A stretch of 14,893 bases of DNA, from positions 1 to 14,893 of the forward strand of contig JAZLFH010000041.1 of NCBI GenBank assembly GCA_045615705.1, read 5' to 3'. A program made the translations under genes and the position numbers. Position 1 is the stretch's first letter. The number at the start of each line of letters is the position of its first letter. The notes below the pieces were generated by a model. It searched no databases, had not been told where the DNA came from, and was given only the letters and a program-made list of their open reading frames with translations. This DNA is from JAZLFH01 sp045615705 (GTDB taxonomy: Bacteria; Bacillota; Clostridia; UMGS1883). Positions 1 through 4,525 of this stretch are shown here, piece after piece.

Positions 1-360
1 CGAAACACCGTTATCTTGGTTTTGCGAAAGCCTGTCCGTTGGTTTTTCCAAAACCGATACATCACCTGAAACGGTTTTTTCAAACACCATATACAAATTT
101 GATGCAGAACTGCCGTTTGTTTTCTTTCTCTGCTTCTTTGAAATATATTTTAGTGTAATTAGTCTTTCGATTGATTTTTTCGTCTTAGAGAGGCTGATAT
201 TCGTTTCTCTTGCGATTGTTTCGTATGACGGATATGCTGAATTTTCTTCGTCCGATAATTTGCAGAGGTAGCATAGTATTCTGTATTCAAAGCAATCTAA
301 ATTTTTGTCTGTTATGTATTCGTTTGGTATTGTTGTAAAGTTTCCTTTTAATTTTTTCAT
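1..360 (-). CDS. Helix-turn-helix DNA-binding protein (HTH_36-like), N-terminal 120 residues only
   Basis: The frame is open from the ATG at 360 to the left edge, so the C-terminus lies outside the window. The protein begins MKKLKGNFTTIPNEYI. Residues about 20-80 look like a winged-helix fold: a first helix with FEYRILCYLCKL, a recognition unit with YPSYETIARETNIS and SLSKTKKSIERL, then a basic wing, ISKKQRKK. This order (resting tail, then 'YPSYETIA...') is typical of HTH_36 proteins found among replication initiators and phage or plasmid replisome organisers; that link is family knowledge, not proven here. The start is supported by AGGAGG at 368-373, seven bases upstream. The gene lies on the 3' side of the tRNA-Leu gene, where integrated elements often begin, so it could be the first visible gene of a mobile element; this is inference. 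An intrinsic terminator sits directly in front of its ribosome binding site. Confidence 0.7.
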   Translation of the reverse strand, partial: MKKLKGNFTTIPNEYITDKNLDCFEYRILCYLCKLSDEENSAYPSYETIARETNISLSKTKKSIERLITLKYISKKQRKKTNGSSASNLYMVFEKTVSGDVSVLEKPTDRLSQNQDNGVS

Positions 361-376
361 TGATTTTCCTCCTGTG

Positions 377-410
377 AAAAAAATAAGCCGCATCATTTTT
401 GATACGACTT
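377..410 (-). terminator. Intrinsic terminator (possible attenuator) immediately upstream of the HTH gene
   Basis: Read on the minus strand, the arms AAGTCGTATCA and TGATGCGGCTT pair over 11 positions with two G-U wobbles and an AAAA loop (385-410). One A and seven Ts follow (384-377). On the plus strand the two wobbles become A-C mismatches, so the element favours minus-strand transcripts. It ends only three bases before the AGGAGG of the HTH gene at 360. It either stops read-through from the tRNA-Leu genes or acts as an attenuator for the HTH gene. Confidence 0.7.
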
Positions 411-433
411 TGAAATATTATTTTAGGCAATAG

Positions 434-464
434 AAAAAGTACAGCTAACTTAATAACTGTACTT
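434..464 (-). terminator. Intrinsic terminator downstream of tRNA-Leu
   Basis: On the minus strand AAGTACAG (464-457) pairs perfectly with CTGTACTT (444-437) across a 12-base loop, and the 3' arm runs into further Ts. It begins a few bases after the encoded CCA end of the tRNA-Leu gene, as expected for the end of a tRNA transcript. Confidence 0.65.
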
Positions 465-469
465 ATAAG

Positions 470-556
470 TGGTGCGGGCGAGGAGACTTGAACTCCTATG
501 CTCTTGCGAGCACATGGACCTGAACCATGCGCGTCTGCCAATTCCGCCACGTCCGC
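470..556 (-). tRNA. tRNA-Leu, anticodon CAG
   Basis: The minus strand folds as a class II tRNA. The acceptor strand is GCGGACG (556-550), followed by a D-arm with GGCGGAATTGGCAGACGC. The anticodon stem CATGG/CCATG encloses TTCAGGT, giving anticodon CAG, which reads CUG leucine codons. The long variable arm is TGCTC-GCAA-GAGCA. The T-arm is AGGAG-TTCAAGT-CTCCT, and the 3' acceptor strand is CGCCCGC followed by A and an encoded CCA. All arms pair except for one A-C mismatch at acceptor position 5-68. An intrinsic terminator follows. The second Leu-type gene lies 58 bases upstream on the same strand, so the two probably share a transcript. Confidence 0.93.
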
Positions 557-614
557 ATATATTTAGTTTTAATTTTTATGGCATTTACACGGCTCGTTTT
601 GTTACTCCTTCAAA

Positions 615-697
615 AAAGGTAACAGGACTTGAACCTGCATGAAATTGCTTTCATATGGACCTGAACCATACGCGTCTGCCAATTCCGCCATATCCGC
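615..697 (-). tRNA. tRNA-Leu(CAG)-like gene with degenerate acceptor 3' strand, probable pseudogene
   Basis: The minus strand repeats the class II leucine layout of the neighbouring gene. It shares the D-arm GGCGGAATTGGCAGACGC and the anticodon loop TTCAGGT (anticodon CAG), but the stems differ by paired substitutions. The anticodon stem is TATGG/CCATA, the variable arm is TGAAA-GCAA-TTTCA, and the T-arm is GCAGG-TTCAAGT-CCTGT. The 5' acceptor strand is GCGGATA but the 3' side is TACCTTT, so only the inner acceptor pairs form (A7-T66, T6-A67, G4-C69) and no CCA is encoded. The tail instead forms a hairpin with arms GTTAC and GTAAC (623-601). Paired changes in the internal stems suggest it evolved as a folded tRNA. 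The ruined acceptor end suggests it can no longer be charged normally. Confidence 0.7.
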
Positions 698-906
698 AAA
701 TATTAAATTGTGACCTTGATTTTTACACGGACGGTCAATCCGAGGCGGAGCTTATTTTCAGATAAATCTTACTTTTCAGCTGAATCCGCAGATATTTAAA
801 CGGCACAAACCGAATTAACTAAACTTTTCACCGTAGTTGCACAACTTAAACAATACTCATCCACAAATTTCGTAGCAGGTGCAAATATAACAAAAACATC
901 TTCGCA
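698..906 (-). other. Gene-free stretch, probable 200-nt leader of the tRNA transcript or a small RNA
   Basis: There is no convincing protein gene on either strand. On the minus strand this DNA lies between a near-consensus promoter (907-935) and the tRNA-Leu-like gene at 697, so it should be transcribed. A local structure is possible: GCGGA (about 790-786) can pair with TCCGC (about 739-735), and CGGA with TCCG near 722-733. No T-box, SRP, 6S or RNase P signature was recognised. It may simply be removed during tRNA 5' processing. Confidence 0.35.
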
Positions 907-935
907 ATATTATCACAAATAGGTTTGTTTGTCAA
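907..935 (-). promoter_or_regulatory. Near-consensus sigma-A promoter reading toward the tRNA-Leu genes
   Basis: On the minus strand TTGACA (935-930) is followed after 17 bases by TAATAT (912-907), with a TG one base upstream of the -10 (extended -10). The predicted start is near 900, about 200 bases before the first tRNA-like gene. It lies back to back with the murD promoter at 944-972. Confidence 0.7.
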
Positions 936-943
936 TTATTGTG

Positions 944-972
944 TTGCATTTTTAACCTAAAATTGATATACT
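944..972 (+). promoter_or_regulatory. murD promoter
   Basis: TTGCAT (944-949), a 17-base spacer and TATACT (967-972), with TG at 964-965 as an extended -10. The predicted start is near 979, only about ten bases before the ATG at 991, so the leader holds little more than the ribosome binding site. Confidence 0.7.
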
Positions 973-990
973 AATTATTAGGTGATTTTT

Positions 991-2343
991 ATGAACCAAA
1001 AATTTGAAGATTTCAAAAAATTAATAAAGAACAAAAATATTACCGTATTGGGAATTGGAATTAGTAACTTTCCTCTTATTTATTTTTTAAAGAATTTAGG
1101 GGCTAATGTTTCTGCTCGTGATGGAAAAAGCAAAGAAGATTTGGGGAGCAAAGCGATTGATCTTGAAAAAGCGGGAATATCACTTATAACCGGAGAAAAC
1201 TATCTTGACGACCTTTCCGGAGATTATATATTCAAAACTCCCGGCATGAGATTCGATATTCCGCAACTTTTAAAAGCCAAAGAAAACGGAAGTATCATAA
1301 CAAGTGAAATGGAACTTTTTTTTGACCTTTGTCCATGCAAAATTATCGGAATAACCGGCAGTGACGGAAAAACGACAACGACGACTCTAATCTATAAAAT
1401 TCTTTGTGAATCCGGTTACACTTGTCATTTGGGTGGGAATATTGGAAAACCGCTCCTTCCGGATATAGAAAGCATAGACGAACACGATATTGTCATAGTT
1501 GAACTTTCGAGTTTTCAACTTCACACAATGAAAAAAAGTCCATCCGTTTCGATAATCACAAATCTTTCACCGAACCACTTGGATAAACATAAAAATTGTA
1601 AGGAATACTATGATGCAAAAAAGAACATTTTTTTACATCAAAATGCAAATGACAGAATTATTCTGAATTTTGAAAACGAAATTACAAGATCTTGTGCCGA
1701 AGAAACAAAGTCCGAGGTACTGTTTTTCGGCAAAAATGAAAAATGCTTTGTTTACGAAAAAGATGGCATAATATATAAGCACGGAAATAAGATACTTGAC
1801 ATTAGTGACATTAAAATTCCCGGGCATCACAATGTGGAAAATTACATGGCGGCAATATGTGCAGTAGACTCTTTGGCAAATGACAATGCAATTGTAAAAA
1901 CAGCTAAAACATTTGGCGGTGTAGAACATAGAATTGAGTATGTCAGGACTGTAAATGGTGTAAGATACTATAACAGTTCTATTGATTCAAGTCCGAACAG
2001 AACAATTAATACTTTAAGTGTTTTTGACAATGTTGTACTTATATCGGGAGGAAAGGATAAGGGGATTCCTTATACAACTGTCGGTCCATCCATAAGAGAA
2101 AAAGTAAAAGAACTTATTTTAATAGGTGCAACTGCTACAAAAATTTCAGATGCAGTGATTTCTGCGGGTGGAACTATGCCGATTCATTATTGCACAACAT
2201 ATGAAGAAGCGGTAAGCACGGCAAAAAGAGTTGCTAAACCGGGTGATGTTGTACTTCTTTCTCCTGCAAGCACGAGTTTTGATATGTTTAATAGTTTTGA
2301 AGAGAGAGGAAGGCTCTTTAAGGAGTTGGTAAATAAACTGTGA
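991..2343 (+). CDS. murD: UDP-N-acetylmuramoyl-L-alanine--D-glutamate ligase (MurD)
   Basis: This cytoplasmic enzyme joins D-glutamate to UDP-MurNAc-L-Ala using ATP, the second amino acid addition in peptidoglycan precursor synthesis. The 450-residue length is normal. Residues 1-90 form the Rossmann-like UDP-binding domain. The central ATPase has the P-loop GITGSDGKTTT at 120-130, the NLSPNHLDKH region, and AKKNIF, which carries the lysine aligned with the family's carbamylated lysine. The C-terminal domain has EHRIEYV and LISGGKDKG. The usual SKATN-type stretch is replaced by NSSIDSSPNRT. I chose the ATG at 991 over the GTG at 982 because AGGTGA at 980-985 fits 991, while 982 lies almost on the predicted transcription start. 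The stop is followed by a small AUG-less frame and then hslO. Confidence 0.96.
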   Translation: MNQKFEDFKKLIKNKNITVLGIGISNFPLIYFLKNLGANVSARDGKSKEDLGSKAIDLEKAGISLITGENYLDDLSGDYIFKTPGMRFDIPQLLKAKENGSIITSEMELFFDLCPCKIIGITGSDGKTTTTTLIYKILCESGYTCHLGGNIGKPLLPDIESIDEHDIVIVELSSFQLHTMKKSPSVSIITNLSPNHLDKHKNCKEYYDAKKNIFLHQNANDRIILNFENEITRSCAEETKSEVLFFGKNEKCFVYEKDGIIYKHGNKILDISDIKIPGHHNVENYMAAICAVDSLANDNAIVKTAKTFGGVEHRIEYVRTVNGVRYYNSSIDSSPNRTINTLSVFDNVVLISGGKDKGIPYTTVGPSIREKVKELILIGATATKISDAVISAGGTMPIHYCTTYEEAVSTAKRVAKPGDVVLLSPASTSFDMFNSFEERGRLFKELVNKL

Positions 2344-2356
2344 CAACGAAGAATTA

Positions 2357-2509
2357 TTGAGAGATTTATCTTCTCCCATCGGAATTTTTGACATCCAAAA
2401 ACTACTGTTAGATATTCTACAAGGATTTTGCCAAAATGTATATGCAGACAACAAAGGCAATGTAATAGCAAATGTTTTTTTAAAAAAAGATAATAATTAC
2501 AAAGGATGA
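2357..2509 (+). CDS. Putative small protein without an AUG start, between murD and hslO
   Basis: The plus frame is open from a stop at 2330-2332 to the TGA at 2507-2509. It contains no ATG or GTG. The first usable start is TTG at 2357, giving 50 residues that begin (M)RDLSSPIGIFDIQK and include ADNKGNVIANVFLKK. The first codon after the stop, ATA at 2333, sits seven bases after AAGGAG (2320-2325, inside murD) and would give 58 residues beginning with NCDNEELL. The composition looks protein-like: an acidic amphipathic start, mixed hydrophobic residues, and a plausible beta hairpin. The frame ends five bases before the hslO start, as expected for coupled genes. I do not recognise the family. 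It may instead be a decayed gene or an open frame by chance. Confidence 0.3.
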   Translation: MRDLSSPIGIFDIQKLLLDILQGFCQNVYADNKGNVIANVFLKKDNNYKG

Positions 2510-2514
2510 GCAAT

Positions 2515-3393
2515 ATGGATTATATCACAGATGCAATTACAACTGATGGAGCAATCAGAGTTTTAGCCGCAGAGACAACCGAGTTGTGCAATGAAGCACA
2601 AAAGATGCATTCTCTTGCACCAACTGCTTGTGCTGCTCTCGGCAGAATATTAACCGCAGCTTCAATTATGGGAAGTATGCTAAAAGGAAAAGATGATTCT
2701 ATTACTCTGCAAGTAAACGGCGGAGGACCTATCGGAAGGCTTATCGCTGTTAGTGATGCAAACGCTAATGTAAAAGGCTATTTGGATAATCCGCTGCTTG
2801 ACATTGAAAGAAAAAACGGTAAACTTGATGTAGGAAGTGCGGTTGGAAACAGCGGATATTTAACTGTAATAAGAGATCTCGGCTTGAAAGAACCGTACAT
2901 AGGAAAAGTTAATCTTGTAAACGGCGAAATAGCACAAGATTTATGTCAATACTTTGCTACAAGTGAGCAAATTCCGTCCGCCGTTGGATTGGGTGTATTG
3001 GTAAATCCTGATTTAACAGTAAGAAAGGCAGGAGGATTTATTCTTCAACTTCTTCCCGGTGCGGTTGAGAAAGATATTGAAAGAGTTGAAAGTGTCTTAA
3101 AGACACTTCCTGCCGTTACTCAAATGCTTGACAGCGGAAAAACGCCGGAAGATATGATTGCAATGCTATTAGACGGCTATGATACAGAAATTTTTGATAC
3201 CGTTAAAACAAAATATGAGTGTGATTGCAGCAGAGAGAGAACTTCAAAAGCTTTGATAAGTATGGGAAAAAAGGAACTTCAAAATATAATTGACGAAGGA
3301 AAAGATACTGAAGTTTGTTGTCATTTTTGTAATAAGAAATACAAGTATTCGGTAAATGATGTAAAAGATTTATTAAATAGTGCAAGTAAATAA
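2515..3393 (+). CDS. hslO: Hsp33, redox-regulated holdase chaperone
   Basis: Hsp33 is a cytoplasmic chaperone switched on by oxidation. Its C-terminal cysteines hold zinc when reduced; disulfide formation releases the zinc and exposes client-binding surfaces. The 292 residues match the family length. The N-terminus MDYITDAITTDGAIRVLAAE and the stretch LAPTACAALGRILTAASIMG are typical of the core domain. The zinc site is CDC at 236-238 and CHFC at 269-272, with an extra cysteine at 268. The ATG at 2515 is preferred over 2506 because AAAGGATG (2501-2508) is correctly spaced for 2515 and Hsp33 proteins usually begin with M-D/x-Y. It lies downstream of murD and probably shares its promoter. A strong terminator follows the stop. 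Confidence 0.96.
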   Translation: MDYITDAITTDGAIRVLAAETTELCNEAQKMHSLAPTACAALGRILTAASIMGSMLKGKDDSITLQVNGGGPIGRLIAVSDANANVKGYLDNPLLDIERKNGKLDVGSAVGNSGYLTVIRDLGLKEPYIGKVNLVNGEIAQDLCQYFATSEQIPSAVGLGVLVNPDLTVRKAGGFILQLLPGAVEKDIERVESVLKTLPAVTQMLDSGKTPEDMIAMLLDGYDTEIFDTVKTKYECDCSRERTSKALISMGKKELQNIIDEGKDTEVCCHFCNKKYKYSVNDVKDLLNSASK

Positions 3394-3394
3394 T

Positions 3395-3429
3395 AAAAAA
3401 GTGTTGTCAAAACTTGACAACACTTTTTT
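3395..3429. terminator. Bidirectional terminator between hslO and lexA
   Basis: A perfect inverted repeat: AAAAAAGTGTTGTCAA (3395-3410), loop AAC, TTGACAACACTTTTTT (3414-3429). A-tract and T-tract flanks let it terminate transcripts from both the plus (hslO) and minus (lexA) strands. Confidence 0.92.
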
Positions 3430-3430
3430 A

Positions 3431-4039
3431 TTAGAGAACTCTGTATACTCCGATTACTTTACCCAAAACACTGACTGTGTCCGTTATAATGGGATCTAAA
3501 CTGCTGTTTTCCGGTTGAAGTCTGAAATGCCCGTTTTCTTTATAAAATCGTTTTACCGTTGCACTGTCGTCAAGCAATGCAACCACAATTTCACCGTTAT
3601 TTGCAGTTTGCTGTTGTTTTACAATAATGAAATCTCCGTCAAAAATTCCAACTTCAATCATGCTGTCACCTTTAACTTTAAGCATAAAAACATCTCCGTT
3701 TTTTGCAAAGTCCATAGGGAGGGGGAAAGTCCTTTCAATATTTTCCTGAGCAAGCAGAGGAGTGCCGGCGGCAACTTGCCCTATAACAGGAACTTCAAGA
3801 TACTCTTTTTCCATGTGAGAAATGTTAGGTTGTGTGGTCATAAGCGTTCTGGATTTTGATGCTTCTTTCTTGATTACGCCATCACGCTCAAGTCTTTTAA
3901 GATATCCATGAACAGTTGAAGGCGAACTCAGTCCTACCGCTTCACATATTTCACGAACTGTCGGCGAGTATCCGCTTTCTGAAATAGTTTTATTAATAAA
4001 ATCCAATATTTGTTGTTGTTTACTGATGTTTGCAGACAT
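3431..4039 (-). CDS. lexA: LexA, SOS repressor
   Basis: LexA represses DNA-damage genes and cleaves itself when stimulated by RecA filaments. It has 202 residues, the usual length. The N-terminal winged helix includes SPTVREICEAVGLSSPSTVH at about 25-44. The autocleavage bond is Ala91-Gly92 in GQVAAGTP. The catalytic serine is Ser126 in KGDSMIEV and the lysine is Lys163 in ATVKRF. The frame stays open upstream to 4126, but the ATG at 4039 is chosen because AGGAGG (4052-4047) is ideally placed and the family starts here; the extra stretch would run across the promoter. A near-perfect LexA box overlaps its -35, so it is probably autorepressed. It is divergent from a LysM gene, as lexA and yneA are in other Firmicutes. 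Confidence 0.97.
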   Translation of the reverse strand: MSANISKQQQILDFINKTISESGYSPTVREICEAVGLSSPSTVHGYLKRLERDGVIKKEASKSRTLMTTQPNISHMEKEYLEVPVIGQVAAGTPLLAQENIERTFPLPMDFAKNGDVFMLKVKGDSMIEVGIFDGDFIIVKQQQTANNGEIVVALLDDSATVKRFYKENGHFRLQPENSSLDPIITDTVSVLGKVIGVYRVL

Positions 4040-4060
4040 AAAACAACCTCCTTTTTCTGC

Positions 4061-4089
4061 ATTATAACATACAATTTTAGAAAATGCAA
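4061..4089 (-). promoter_or_regulatory. lexA promoter
   Basis: On the minus strand TTGCAT (4089-4084) is followed after 17 bases by TATAAT (4066-4061). The -35 overlaps the LexA box at 4087-4100, which suggests autoregulation. Confidence 0.8.
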
Positions 4090-4100
4090 ACATTTGTTCG
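4087..4100 (-). promoter_or_regulatory. LexA box 1 (over the lexA -35)
   Basis: On the minus strand it reads CGAACAAATGTTTG, the same core as boxes 2 and 3 with one change in the second half-site (GTTT for GTTC). The mismatch may weaken binding and let lexA be expressed at a basal level. Confidence 0.75.
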
Positions 4101-4119
4101 TATTTTTTTAAAAAAAGTA

Positions 4120-4148
4120 TTGACATCGAACAAATGTTCTGTTATATT
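4120..4148 (+). promoter_or_regulatory. Promoter of the LysM (YneA-like) gene
   Basis: TTGACA (4120-4125), a 17-base spacer and TATATT (4143-4148). The spacer contains LexA box 2 in full and box 3 lies just downstream of the predicted start, so the promoter should be tightly SOS-controlled. Confidence 0.85.
4127..4140 (+). promoter_or_regulatory. LexA box 2 (between -35 and -10)
   Basis: CGAACAAATGTTCT contains the perfect Firmicutes-type palindrome GAAC-AAAT-GTTC. It fills most of the spacer of the TTGACA/TATATT promoter. Confidence 0.88.
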
Positions 4149-4161
4149 GTAATCATCAAAG

Positions 4162-4175
4162 CGAACAAATGTTCT
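4162..4175 (+). promoter_or_regulatory. LexA box 3 (in the LysM gene leader)
   Basis: CGAACAAATGTTCT, an exact copy of box 2, lies between the predicted transcription start (about 4155) and the ribosome binding site GGAGG at 4178-4182. The two boxes are centred 35 bases apart. Confidence 0.88.
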
Positions 4176-4191
4176 ATGGAGGTGCGTTTAG

Positions 4192-4476
4192 ATGAGTAAA
4201 AGAAGGAAAGCAGAAATGAAGGCTTTGGCATTTTTTATGATTGTAGTAGTTGTAATAGGTGCAAATGTAGTTTATGCTTTGGGTGAGACAAATACAGTAA
4301 AAAAAGTTAATTATGTAACGGTTTCGGTTTGGACAGGGGATACCTTATGGTCAATCGCAAACGAATACAAACCGGATGACTGCGATGTAAGAAAGTTTAT
4401 TTACGAAATAAAAAAATTGAACAATTTAAAGGGAGAAAATGTCTTTGCCGGGCAAGATTTAAAAATTCCTCAGTAA
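4192..4476 (+). CDS. YneA-like SOS cell-division inhibitor: membrane-anchored LysM protein
   Basis: This 94-residue protein has a basic start (MSKRRKAEMK), one hydrophobic segment at about 11-30 (ALAFFMIVVVVIGANVVYAL), and an extracytoplasmic LysM domain at about 42-93. The LysM contains VSVWTGDTLWSIANEY and ends FAGQDLKIPQ, the classic LysM start and finish. Size, topology, position divergent from lexA and two perfect LexA boxes all match YneA, which delays division during the SOS response in Bacillus and Listeria. The name rests on architecture and context, because sequence identity cannot be measured here. LysM domains bind peptidoglycan GlcNAc chains, so it probably acts at the septal wall. 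The start is set by GGAGG nine bases upstream. No terminator is seen before the next gene. Confidence 0.85.
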   Translation: MSKRRKAEMKALAFFMIVVVVIGANVVYALGETNTVKKVNYVTVSVWTGDTLWSIANEYKPDDCDVRKFIYEIKKLNNLKGENVFAGQDLKIPQ

Positions 4477-4480
4477 AAGG

Positions 4481-4509
4481 TTGTAAAATATTTCTTTTTG
4501 TCGTATAAT
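4481..4509 (+). promoter_or_regulatory. Promoter of the CLC antiporter gene
   Basis: TTGTAA (4481-4486), 17 bases, TATAAT (4504-4509). The predicted start near 4516 leaves about ten bases of leader before the ATG at 4526. No fluoride riboswitch fits in this space. Confidence 0.6.
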
Positions 4510-4525
4510 TGTTATGGTGATCAGT

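Noticed and set aside
287..550. 87-residue minus-strand open frame
   Set aside because: It runs through the tRNA-Leu gene, its terminator and the HTH gene in another frame; the residues are translated tRNA sequence.
735..790. Possible third decayed tRNA (GCGGATTCAGC and TCCGC)
   Set aside because: Apart from a GCGGA/TCCGC pairing, no anticodon or T-arm can be found.
796..913. Minus-strand stop-free stretch with VDEYCLSCATTV-like peptide
   Set aside because: About 36 codons with no start codon or binding site, and the DNA is better explained as an untranslated leader.
982..990. GTG at 982 as the murD start
   Set aside because: The GTG lies inside the AGGTGA binding site of the ATG at 991 and almost on the predicted transcript start.
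3515..3859. 114-residue plus-strand open frame inside lexA
   Set aside because: It lies fully within the lexA coding region on the other strand, with no binding site and low-complexity composition.
4477..4525. Fluoride riboswitch before the CLC gene
   Set aside because: Looked for because of the CLC-F motifs; the leader is only about ten bases and no riboswitch consensus is present.
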